NCBI GenBank assembly: GCA_945643635.1
Contig: CALZFC010000349.1
Coordinates: 2,768,501-2,832,500, forward strand
DNA from: Allodiplogaster sudhausi
Lineage: Eukaryota; Nematoda; Chromadorea; Rhabditida; Diplogasteridae
DNA: 64,000 bases
Direction of reading: 5' to 3'
The notes below the pieces were generated by a model, which saw only the letters and a program-made list of their open reading frames with translations, was not told the origin of the DNA and did not search any database. The translations under genes were made by a program, and so were the position numbers. This document shows positions 20,775-32,400 of the stretch, one piece after another; position 1 is the first letter of the stretch; each line of letters opens with the position of its first letter.

Positions 20775-23700
20775 ATGTCTGTGCGCTCTTGCTTGGACAT
20801 CTTCGCCAACTTCGCCGTCTGGTCGAGCATCGCGAGCATCCGTAGCATCCCGAACAGCCTCACACGATGCGAGTCAATCTTCTGGATCGTCGTCTCCGGC
20901 GTGCTGTTCGTGAGCTAGTCTACATTGAACCCTCGTTGACCAACACGTCGTGGACGAGAAATCAATTTGACGAGAAACAATTCGACGAGAAGTCACTTCT
21001 TCAGTCAGAATCATAAACATTTCATTCAGCACTGGCCTATTCGTCCTGCAACTCGTTGTGATCATCATACGGTACTTGGCCTACCCGGCGCAGGCGCTCG
21101 CAACGGTTGCGTTCAATGAGCAGGTGTGGGCACTCAAAATTGGCTGAAATCCAATTGCTGATTTAAAGGATTAAGACCACCGGCATATATGTAGTTAATG
21201 CAGGTTCAAATTGCCGCATCTGCACAGGCGAGCAGGCACTCTCGTTCTGCTATTTCACGCATTGCGCAAACAGTGTAAAGAGCACACGCATGTCCATATG
21301 TACATATAAGACAGTGTGAATTTAAAAATTTTGGCTTTTTTGTTGCAATTTTCGATTAAGCTGTTACGGATTTAGAATATTCCGCTGTTTTCCATTATTG
21401 ACCATCGTTAAAATTGCCAGATCAGCGTTTTGACAATTTTAACGATCGTCAAAAATGGCAAGAAGTGGAATATTCTAAATCCGTGCCAAAAATAACAGCT
21501 TATTCGAAAATTGCAGAAAAAAAACCAATTTTTTTAATTCACACTGTCTTATATGTACACACGACAGTGCGAAATACAGCGGCAATTTGAAATGTCACAC
21601 AATTTCGTGATGATCGCCCTCATTTAAGCTGTATTGCGCTAACTAGCAAGTATAATATGTGCATTGAAGACCTTCCCCGTTGTGACACTCTGCAACTTCA
21701 ACGCTTTCAAACGATCTGTCGTCGAAAGCGATCCTCATTTTTCGGACATTGCCAAGCTGATGCGCGAGTTCACAGCTCTCATGAAAGATGCAACCTCTGC
21801 AGACACATATGAACTGGTTCGATGGACTTAACTTTCCTGAGTTTCCGCAACGAATACCGTAGACAAATTACGACCTTAAATTCTTTTGCCACTAATTTAC
21901 GGCTGCAGGCCGGTGTAAATTCTGCTATTTTATGGCAACCGGCGGGAGTAAATTCTGCTAATTTACGGCCACCGGCCGTAGTAAATTCTGTAAATTTACG
22001 GCCTCTGGTGGTGTATCGAAAACGGAGATGGCCGACCGCGCGCGTGATATGCTCGCGCTGCTTGCGAGCCAGCTGAGCGACGAGCAGAAGGCGGCTGCCG
22101 TCTACAACTACGGCGACTTCTTCACCGAGTGCACCTTTGCTGCCCAGCGATGCCCCTTGTATGCCACGAGGCTCTTCTCTCTTGTGGATCATGACATACA
22201 ATTCCTAGGCACTCCCCCCTCCATTTTCTCTCTTTCGCACGCACTAGTACACGATGCGCTCTCTCGTGTTGGCTAAGCTTGCACAGTACTTTCTTTGGCT
22301 ACTAGAGAATGTCGAAAGATAATAGGAAGAAGCGAGAAAAATTTCTTCTGATATGCACGCATATTCATTGGACCGCTCAGCTCCTTTAAAATGCCTTCTA
22401 GAGGGTAACGACTCTCCAAAACGCGATTCTTTCATTCAGAAGCGCCTTTTCTGTCTTCATCCACGCCGAGTATGGCTCGTGCTTCAAATTCAATATAAAC
22501 AAGACAGTCTCACGAATCGGCCTCAGCAACGGACTGCGGATGCTGCTCACCTCAAAGGCACGTGTGTTTTGCTGCCTGACGATACCGAATTGACAATAGA
22601 AATTCGCCTACCCTTTTGCCAACCTCTTCAAATTCGCCTACCTCTGTCCATGGATGTTTGGAAGTCGGAAGGGAAGCTTGAAGCTTAAGCTAAGTATTCG
22701 TGGATACTCGCGAGTTCACAATTAGAGAAAAAAAAGTTTGAGACAAGTAAAGAAGGATTATTAGTGATTCCGCAAATGCCTTGGCGTAAGTTCCGAGAAA
22801 ATCGTCCTGAAAGAAAGGAATTATTAGTGATTCAGAAAATGGCTTTGTGAATTGCTCGAGTGTACTAAATGAAAGGAAACGGCTTAGTGGGGGTATCCGG
22901 GGAATTATTAAGCTAACTTCTTTTCTTTCTCATTTCTCATCTTGTTTAGTATTGTTATATTTTATTCAAAATTTGTCAATCTACATATTCTGTCTGAAGC
23001 AAGACGACTCGGTGACGTCTGCCTTTGACTTTCTCGCGACGACCTAGCAGACGGGCTACCGTGTCGCTGTGCACGACGCTGCGGTTGCGCCGCCGCTTGA
23101 GACGCGTCCAATCGACGTCGGCGTCGGATATCAGACAGTGGTCGCCCTCGAGAACGCTAGAATTCTGAGAGATGCCCCAGACTTCCCCTGAATAGCTGGC
23201 AGAACTCCATTTCAAGTCCGCGGCCAAAACACTTTTTGGACACCAGTCTCCGAAGTAGTATGTTTGTGGTTTAAAAAAGCAAATGAATTTCTATTGAAGA
23301 AGGCCTTCAAACGGCTGAAGGCGCCCTATGGCTCGTGCACTGACACTCAGTCGCCAGAGGACAATTATTACGTTGCTAAGGTACGCAATTTATCATCCCA
23401 GTCTAAAAGGCGTACTTTGAGGTGCAAAGGATGAGATTATTAAGGGATTCAACTATACCTACGAGTCATGTACATTCAGCTGTATACAACGTTTCGTCAT
23501 AAAACAGTCAATAATTTTATTTTCTTTCTTCCGTCAATTAAATGCGATCAAATGGCTTCATTAGCGCTACTCATTAAAGTGTCATTCGATTTATTTATTT
23601 ATTTTAATTTGAAAAAAATTAAAAAATAAAAATAAACAAAATTGAAGTTGTGGCTGCGCCGATCCGCGCCTGGAGAAATCCAGTGATGCAACCGTTCGCC

Positions 23701-25262
23701 TCTGCCACACTGCAGCAGACTGTTTCTTATTTAATTATCTTTCGTTCCTACATAATAGTTTATCTTCTTTAGTTTTTTTTTTTTTAATTTTTTTAATAGA
23801 TAAATATATAATAAACAAAACTGAAACCAATTCCCAACTATTAATTTCTTGGTGCCGTATTTTCTCTATTAGTACCCCCCTCTTTACTGAAACCCCCTAA
23901 TAGTAACCCCTCTGATAAAGCCATTGAAAAATAGTTCCCTCCATTTAGTAGAGCCCCTCCCTCTAATAGTGCAGATCCATATTGAAAAATAGAGCCCCAT
24001 GGTACTAATAGAGAAAATAATTTATCTACTGCGAATTGCGCTCGCTCTTCAGTGGCTTGCCTCCAAACGCTGAAGGGGATCGGAGATTCAGAGCAGAGTC
24101 CGGCAACGGACTGCAACTGCCAGCGGCCGTGTGATGAAACTGACTATGACGTCACTGTGACGCTAGCAAAGTAAGACGGGCGACGATAAAATTAAAGAAA
24201 AAAGTGCAAAAAAAAAAGTGCACCAAGAAATAAATGCTTAACAGCTTCATAGAAAAACCGAATCTTTAAGCTCATGAAAAGAGCAGCTTCAAAAATTTCA
24301 TATTAGGTACATGTTTTAAATGACAGATATCCCGCGTTGCGATATACCGTTGGCACGGGAACAACGGAACAACTAAAAGAACTTCAGGTGATTTTTGCTA
24401 CTCATGAACTTGGAAGATGTCGTTGATTTTCATCAGAAAAATAAAGATTGACATGTCATAAATACGATCATCGTATCCATGTACTTACAGAAGCAGCAAG
24501 GAGTCACTGTGGTCTATACGCCTCGACCGCCCGCGACGACCACTGGATTGATACCGTTAATTATGAATTAAAGCAAATAATTTGACTTAATGTAAATTTT
24601 GGGTGGACTACTTTAGCATATTTGCGCTCGGACACACTAATAGTTGAAAATGAAATCACTGACGAGCAAGCAGCATATATAAGTAGGGCAGGCGGCATCA
24701 ACCCCCACCCCCCCCCCCCCTTCAAATATGTAAATGCATTTAGAAAGGTCTGATGATTTTTTCTGGCAATATTTAATTCATACCCTGTTCTGCCAGAAGC
24801 ACTACAGCGACGAAGGACACCTCTTCGACGAATACTTTGTCCACAACGTCAGCTTCCTCCGCTTCCGTGGATTCTACTTCAGAAATCGCAAGCACAACGG
24901 CAACATCCAACGCTATAGTCACTACAAGTACCGAGTCCCCATCGAGCACCGCCAGTTCGTATTATTTTAGTTTTTTTTATATTTTATTTTATCACCATTA
25001 TTTTTTGCCTTTTGATTGTGCGCGAATATCTATCAAGCAATCTAGCCAGTTTTGCCTGTAATTCTTGACCATTCACAGCGATCACGTCGACGGCAACCGA
25101 AGCGACACTGCATTCAAGCACATCGTCGATCTCTGCTGGCACATCAACAACTGCGATATCCACCACAAACGATACAAGCACACCTGCCCTCACGACGGCC
25201 TCTACTTCTACTACTCCACAGTTCACGACTGAGCCAACTACCACCACAACCACAATAGAGAG

Positions 25263-25295
<33 letters not shown>

Positions 25296-27234
25296 GAGAC
25301 AACCACAACGACTACAACTACTCCGTGAGGCTTGCCTTCGACAGAATATGTACATCAGCAAAAGACGACTTATAGTATGATAATCTAAATTATAATAATT
25401 TATTTATCATCTTTTAGCGCTTGTGATGTGGACCATTACGCGATTCATCTGAACAGCACTGGGAAGTTTAAAAAGTGTGATGGCTCGCCAACTGAGCTCG
25501 GCTGCAAGTACGTACATCTGCCAACTCTCTTTACTTTAACTTTATGCCCCAAAGTGGCACTGTGAAGAATTATCATGTTTAAAATACTATTGGAAATACA
25601 TTTCTTACTTGCCCAGCGAACATATCGCCTTTGTTAAAAATTTTTTTTTAAATTTCTTAACAGTTGCTTTCCTTCGCCATTTACTGCAAATTTTATCAGA
25701 TTTATTCATTTTTCTTTTCTTACATTAGTCATTTTCCACTAATTTGTTCAAATATTGAGGGGCGCGCACATTTGCTGCGTTGAAGCCTGGTTGAAAGAGT
25801 GGACGGCTTGTTGGCCATGTACCTACATGTGCAAGCATAACCAAGACAACTTCTACGGCGATGGCACTATGTGCAGTACTGTACGTGAATTGTACATGTA
25901 AATATACATACATATGTAGCTACTGTTCCCTTTTAACGTCAATTTGGATTTCTTTTCCACTTCAATTTTAGTCTGCTTTTGTATTTTCACCCGCCTTGAA
26001 TTCATTATGGTTATGCTTGTATTTATTCATTTTATTCGTGAGTATTCAGTTCTTTCGGTCGCATATCTTCGTCAACACGGCCGAAAAGGAGCCGGGATGG
26101 AACTTTCTTGACAGTGATTGGTCGGATATTCAATGCGACAATATGAAGGGAAACTCCAAAACGAATAGCGATACAAGCAAACTCCTTACGAGGATGGCCA
26201 AGCGAAAGAAGCGGTAAGTGATACCTCCTACAAGCTCTCGGCTTCACTTATAATATCTTGATATCAAAGAGCGGTTTCATTGTCGTAGATCATCGGAAGT
26301 CACAGAAGTTGAACACCGCCTAACGAAACGTAGCGTACTTCCCACTCTCTTTCAGCCATCAGGCTCTGCAGGCGTTAGTCACAGATTATAATACATATAT
26401 ATGTTATTAGCTGCTTAATTAAGTAATTAAATTTATTTATTATCTAGTTTAATTATGTATTGGCATGCATTGCAAATATTATATGTATTTTTTAAAATAA
26501 CAATAATGTTTTTTTGAAGCCAAAAAAGGCTTACGATTTAGCTTGGCAGCTGTGAGGCGTGGAATGAAAACTTTGCCAACGTGACCGAGTGCCTAGAATG
26601 GTCAGCTGACTACTTTTTTTTTATTCACCGCTCGTCAACACCAATAAAATGAAAGTAATTTATTTTTCGGTCAGCCATGTGAGTGTAAGAAAGAGAGTTT
26701 GGTGCTGTTTGTTGCTAGGTACAAGAATAATGGCCTCATCCTCCACGTCTACTTCACCTCGTTGGCAGTGCAAACCTTGACGGAGACGCCAAGCTACGAT
26801 GTTAGTCCGCAAGGATATAAATATATTTGCATATTTTCACACTGAAATGAAGCAGATCTGTATATTTTCTAATTGCAAGTGGCGAAATTAGTATTATGAG
26901 GCTGGTAAGGTGTGCGGATCACCTAAAAATTCGGTAAGATTTCAAAATTACCATGACATTTCGTCGCCTCACAGTTTGTACCGCTTGCGAAATAACATAC
27001 GCGAGGCTGACAGAGAGAATGCCAACTACCGGGGGAAAGCGAGGAAATTCGAACATGCATTTATAAATATTCGGTGATCGTTCGGTGTCATAGCTTTCTA
27101 CTGCTGTCGCGGACCTTGGCGGTCAAGCCGGCTTCTATCTTGGCCTGTCCATCATTTCGTTGGTTGAAATTGCCGGTCTATTCGTTGTTCTCATCATCTT
27201 CACCATCCACGGCTGCAAGGAAATGACGCCAAAA
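20775..27234 (+). CDS. DEG/ENaC (amiloride-sensitive) channel, copy 1, with Ser/Thr-rich extracellular insert
   Basis: Exons seen: 20775-20905 (N-terminus and TM1, AVWSSIASIRSIP), 21030-21123 (RYLAYPAQ), 21670-21816 (FPVVTLCNFNAFKRS), about 22028-22159 (DFFTECTFAAQRC), 22440-22561 (HAEYGSCFKF), about 23048-23166 (GYRVAVHD), 23300-23380 (LKAPYGSC), 24053-24170 (DCNCQRPC), 24327-24387 (RYTVGTGTT), about 24491-24550. Then Ser/Thr-rich exons (about 24790-24967 and 25076-25329), Cys-rich exons about 25420-25880, basic exon 26084-26216, 26546-26600 (CEAWNENFANVTEC), 26719-26800 and 27094-27234 (DLGGQAGFYLGLSIIS, TM2 with the G-x-S filter). This is the standard DEG/ENaC order, enlarged by a mucin-like region before TM2. 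It is a plasma-membrane sodium channel subunit by family. The terminal exon is unclear; a 19-codon frame at 27452-27511 is one candidate. A few splice sites are unusual (GC after 23166). Confidence 0.8.
21299..21559. mobile_element. MITE-like hairpin, 261 bp, in an intron of DEG/ENaC copy 1
   Basis: Near-perfect inverted repeat: the ends read tgtacatataagacagtg and its complement, and the arms (including ggatttagaatattcc) pair almost to the centre. No coding capacity. A flanking duplication cannot be separated from the palindrome's own TA-rich ends. Confidence 0.75.
21892..22015. repeat. 42-bp minisatellite, about three units
   Basis: Units built on gtaaattctgctaatttacgg with CCGGC blocks. 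The 42-bp period equals 14 codons and the array is open on both strands. It lies between the exon ending at 21816 and the exon near 22028 and each unit is internally palindromic (taaatt/aattta). Confidence 0.8.
23859..24018. mobile_element. MITE-like element, 160 bp
   Basis: 18-bp perfect terminal inverted repeats (attttctctattagtacc at 23859 and its complement at 24001). The interior consists of C-rich degenerate repeats containing taatagt and attgaaaaatag. It lies in the intron before the DCNCQRPC exon of DEG/ENaC copy 1. Confidence 0.6.
25261..25300 (+). repeat. (ACA)n microsatellite inside a Ser/Thr-rich exon
   Basis: About 11 ACA/CAA units. In the exon's upstream frame they read Gln; one base later they would extend the poly-Thr context (ETTTTT) that follows, so this tract is a likely slippage or frame-change point. 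Confidence 0.8.
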
Positions 27235-27289
27235 GTTAGCGCAAAATTTTTGCCTGTAATTCTTTATACGAGTTGAGTGTTCTTTACAC

Positions 27290-27911
27290 GATCTCGTGCG
27301 AGAACGGTGGAATCCAAGACGTTAACCGCTGCGACTGCCCCTCGGGTTCTCCGGAACCACCTGCTCTCAGCGCGTATGATATATCTTTTTTTCCTTTTCT
27401 CTCAGAATATCAAACTTCTGAACTTTTAAATTCATAATTTTTTTATTTCAGCCCTCTGGAACCGTGACCATCCAAGTGTCTTCGTCCCCGAAATCCTTTT
27501 ATGTCGAATAACTTCGACAACCAGTACTACCTTCTTGAGGTAAGAACAAATGCAAATATCTGTTGAATGATAACCTATCATCGACTTTCATGTCCCGGAT
27601 GTCATGAGAATCGAGCTGGCCTTCATAGAAGGCGCCGGCGTTCTCTCCACAAACTGCGCCTTTGGCGGTGCTGATATCATCTTCAAGACCGATGCTCGCC
27701 TCTCGGGAATCAAGTAATTTTTGTACACCTTCTTTATGATTACTATCAAATGCTGATTTTAGACAAGAGAGTCATCAAATTAATCATTTTATAGGGTTTG
27801 CGACACGAAGGTGCGTCAGGATCCGATCATCCCGGAGAGCAACACCATGTCATCAATGCCTACAACCGCTATTTCCTCTCGCAGATCGAGTTCTCCGCCC
27901 GCGCTGTCGTG
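27290..27911 (+). pseudogene. EGF-domain gene fragment with frame slips
   Basis: Plus-strand exon-like pieces just downstream of the channel. At 27296-27370 the spacing SCENGGIQ...NRCDCPSG then, in the next frame, FSGTTCSQR forms a textbook EGF-like module broken by a one-base slip. At 27605-27714 and 27794-27911 follow GAGVLSTNCAFGGADIIFK and VCDTKVRQ...INAYNRYFLSQIEF, again with one frame change between them. Splice sites gtaag and ttatag/gtgagt surround the pieces. EGF modules followed by such a region recall large secreted nematode EGF proteins, but I cannot name the family. Confidence 0.45.
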
Positions 27912-29450
27912 AGTCTTTCTTTAACGAGAAATGTGTTCTCGTTAAAATAATTTTTGTAAAGGAACTTGCAAAAGAAAACCAGCGTTTTGCTTGCCTGATC
28001 CGACATTCTCTGAGATTATTACTGGTACTTTATTGCAGTAATCTGGCGGTACAGCCTTACGTTATTCGATGGCAATTTGATTCTATTTTCTGTGGAATAA
28101 AGCCCTTTGGCAAGCAATTGAAGCTCTCAGATTGCAGTACACTGATTAATTGGATGTGCCCGATATTTGTTGCACACTAAATTCGAGACAGGAATGCAAA
28201 AGATTCATCACTGATGATCTTTGGCATTTAAGTGTGGGTGTCTGAAGACGGTAAAGTTTATTTTGTAGATTTCTTAGAGAAAGAAACCTTTGCCGTTCTA
28301 ATGAGCTCTTGTTTATAAAACCCGTCTCAAATTCTCATCACTGCTAGCGATAACTAAGGCAGAGGCATGCTCCGAGTAGAAATGACAGTTTGCCTAGGCT
28401 CTACTATTGGAATCCCACAAAAGTTTCCTATCTTGAATGTAGAGGCAGCTTGATGTACATTTCTTTTTTTTTTTTTTGCTTGAAGCCGCTTCAGTAAAAT
28501 CGCTGAAAGTATTTCACTCAAAACTGACTTCTTCATCCGCGAATGCACTTTAGGCGCTTTCTTCTCTCATTCTCTTGTTCTCTAAATTTGCAAGCATCAC
28601 TTGTATGCTTCCTTCCCTCGTGATCCCTTTTTGAGGTCGCTGTCATGGAAAAGAGAATATCTTTTGTCTCGAACGATCCAAATTGGTTGCGGAAGCCACC
28701 AGAATCGCGCATTCTTTCTCTTTGGAGAGACTTTGACCTCGACAATAGTAGCAATGGCTTTCCATGCTTCTAGACAGAGATTTGATTGACAACACCAGAG
28801 ACCAAAGGGGCAGAATTAAAGGTGGAAAAGAACGCCTTTCCCAAATGGCTTTAATGACCTGTAGAACCGACACGAACTCTTATGAGAATTCAAATTTTTT
28901 TGCTCACATGATACTGCACTTGTTTTGATCATGCATGCTAAATGGTGGGGTGGCCTGGTGGCATGTGGAGCCGCCAGTCATTCGTTCTCTTTGCAAAACG
29001 GCTTGTTCGACCACCCCCGCCTCGCTCCACACACGATCCTTCTCAAATCAAATCCATCTTGAGATTGCCTACTCGGGATATGATCTGCCTAATTGTCATC
29101 GATCATTTCGTGGAAATCGCCTGCGCATATCATTCCCACGTCACTTTCATCCCAGTGTTTCATTACATGTACAGAAATTCAGACGGGGGCTTGTGAGCTA
29201 AGTGCATGGCAAGGATGCTGCCCTCACCCACACAAAAAGGGGATCATTGTCTTCATAAGTTGCCATGGAATTTTTACCGAAAATTTTCTGCACTTTTAAC
29301 CAGTCCTTGCGTCCCCTCCCTCCTTTGACTACAGTTTATACACATGCCCAAATGCTATTACGTGCTCAGTCTAGATGAAAAACACAAACTCATCCGTTTT
29401 TTCATTATTATTTATATATATATATTGCCTATTTTTTTTCGATCAGGCTC
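27912..29450. other. Upstream region of DEG/ENaC copy 2, shared with the window's left edge
   Basis: 28440-29450 is largely the inverted counterpart of about 1000-1450 (for example gcgaatgcactt and catggaaaag...gaatatcttttgt in both). It contains a decayed plus-strand coding segment (LWRDFDLDNSS) with stops, whose counterpart near 1000-1200 on the minus strand is more open (LWREFVLDKGSNE). 27912-28440 has no feature. Confidence 0.5.
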
Positions 29451-32400
29451 ATGGCAAAAGCGACTCTTCTGAGCGTCCTCTTAGACTTTTCTCGATGGTC
29501 GTCAGTTGCATGTATCCGGTTCTTCTGCTGTTGCGACACTAAGCTGGAGCGAATCTTTTGGGGAATCGCTTCAATTGTGCTGTAAGCTGTGAAAACATTG
29601 CAAATTTCACCAAGCGAACTCTTCAATTCCTTTGACATTGCCTTTGACAAGAATCACGAATTCCCTTTGGCAGCGTCATTGCTTTTGTCATAAGCGTTGC
29701 TCTCTCCGTCGCCCGCTATCTCGCCTTTCCTTCGCACATGACAACGACGGACGAGTTTGCCATGCAGGAAAAGTTGTTTCTAGCCTATCAAGATGATTTC
29801 GTCTCGTCCGACAGGAATTTTTCACCGTAACCTTCTGCAACGCCAATCCGTACAAATTGTCGAAAGTCGACAATAATCCGTCGTTTCGAGCCATTTCGGA
29901 ACTACTCCAGTCATATCGAGCGATTCGTAGAGGTCTCGAAATGAACGACTCTTATGGACTGGTACGTTGGAACGAATGTTAAGAGAGCCAATCTGAGAGG
30001 TTCGAGCAGGCCTACATACATGACATGTCGGGAACAAAATTATTTTTTTAATTTTTTATTCCTTCTAATGGCTTATGTAGCACCCTATAGAGATCCCAAA
30101 AAAATTGTTCTAAAAATTTTTTCTGTTATTTCACCATGGATATGCACCGAAAACCCGAAAAAACTCAAATGATCATAACTTTGTTCGTTGTTGAGATATA
30201 TTAATGTTGAACTGTTTATTCAATTCCAAATTGAAAGGCGCACAAAAATGGTGTTAATCACTTTTTAAAAATATTTCATTAAAGGCCTCATTTTGGCATT
30301 TTAATATTTCGAGTGGTGCGTTTGGGGCATAAACCCCCCCCCCATGTTAAAAAGGTGAAAGCACCACGTGAAAGAGCGACATTTTAAACCCCTAATTAGA
30401 TGCCTTTCATTCAGAAATCCGTACACCTATCTTACCATTCTTTGACATGAAGCGCGCGAGTCGGTCAAAATGGCGCATTTTCGGCCGCCGAGGCACCGTA
30501 CAAACGCATTCATCGATCCATAACTGCGCTCAATGTCAATATTACAAAACTGTAAATATATCATCTTAGAGCTCTCACGGAGATCTTCAAATGTTACAGA
30601 CATACTTTTATTGAAAAGTTTCAATTTATATGGGAAATTTCGTTCTGTGCAATTAGAAGGCTTAAAAAACTACTGTAAAAACATTTTCGCCTGTCGAAAC
30701 ATACATCATAAAAAGAGGATGAAATTTGATAAAAGATGAAACCCTTTTAATGGAATTCCATGAATACGATCTTTTGTTATAAGCCGTAAGAGTAGGATAA
30801 CAAGGCCTTATGGAAAAAAACTGTAGAAAAAAGGATTGGAATATTCTAATTCGAATAACCTAAAATGTGAATTCTTGGGCGAAATGACGGCGACGCAACT
30901 GGCACTACTTTTATGAATTATAACAAAAGATCGTATTCATGTAATTCCATTGAAACAGGTTCATCTTGTAGCAAATTTCATCCTCTTTCTTATGATGTAT
31001 GCTTCGATATGCGAAAATATTTTTAAAGTAGTTTTTTAAGCCTTCTATTTGTACAGAACGAAATTTTCCATATAAATTGAAACTTTTCAATGAAAGTATG
31101 TATGTACCATTTGAAGATCTCCGTGAGAGCTCTTAGATGATATACTTACGATTTTGTAATATTGACATTCAACGCAGTAATGGATCGATGAATGCGCTTG
31201 CACGGTGCCTCGGCGGCCGAAAATGCGCCATTTTGACCGACTCGCGCGCTTCATGTTAAAGAATAGTAGAATAGGTGTACGGATTTCTGAATGAAAGGTA
31301 TCTAATTAGGGGTTTAAAATGTCGCTCTTTCCCGTTGTGCTTTCACCTTTTTGACATGGGGGGTTTTTATGCCCCAAACGCACCACTCGAAATATTAAAA
31401 TGCCAAAATGAGGCCTTTAATGAAATATGTTTAAAAAGTGATTAACACCATTTTTGTGCGCCTTTCAATTTGGAATTGAATAAACAGTTCAAAATTAATA
31501 TATCTCAACAACGAACAAAGTTATGATCATTTGAGTTTTTTCGGGTTTTCGGTGCATATCCATTGGTGAAATAACAGAAAAAATTTTTGGAACAATTTTT
31601 TTGGGATCTCTATAGGGTGCTACATAAGCCATTAGAAGGATTCAATGTCTCGGCCAGGCATCAAATATGGACTCAGAATGCTTCTCACTGTAAAGGTTAG
31701 CAAGGTCATACCGTATGCGAGAAAGTCTTTAGTTTAAAAACCCCTCGTTTTAATTCTCATATATGTTCTCAAAACAAGAGAAAAGAAAGAAAAGACACCA
31801 CTCAGCAAGAAGACCACATGACGCTAAAAAACGACTTCTTGCCTACTTCTGAAACAGCGAACTGTCGTCTGGCGATTCATGACAGAAGGTTGATTGATTA
31901 TAATATACGCCATAATAGCCGATTCAATTTGAGATATCCATCTTCAGTCACTCGGCAGATCCCCATAACCGTTGGAATGCAAACGTCCATTGTCATTGAA
32001 AAGGTGCGGCAAAAAAATAAACGTTAACAACATAATTATTACAACAATGATGGATTGTTATAGTACTCCTTTAAGTAAACATCAATTAATAATTTCACAG
32101 GAAGTGAAGATCCGATTGGGATCTCCTTACACGAGATGCGCAGATATCCTCGAACCCGATTCCAACTATTATGTGGTTAAGTATACATGCAGTTAAAACT
32201 TCAGAAAAAAAAAACTGAACGCAGTACAGCCTTTAGAAGTTTTCAAACACCATTCAGTTATATTGCTTGCTAGGCAACACCAGAAATGTGGAGAACGAGA
32301 GATTGCCGGGTAGGACGAGGTGGAGAGTACTTTCGGAAGGGAGAGGGAATAGTGCGGCTAGTAAGGCTATGATAATATGCATATTCCATATGCAGGACAA

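Noticed and set aside
21892..22015. CRISPR-like repeat array
   Set aside because: Units are contiguous without unique spacers and the genome is eukaryotic; it is a minisatellite. No CRISPR array is present in the window.
23040..23050. Apparent in-frame TAG in DEG/ENaC copy 1 before GYRVAVHD
   Set aside because: The matching exon of copy 2 begins after an AG at the equivalent place, so the tag is better read as the end of an intron (cctag or tagcag).
24984..25361. Long minus-strand frame with poly-Cys and poly-Val
   Set aside because: Antisense of the plus-strand Ser/Thr-rich exon and its (ACA)n repeat; composition artefact.
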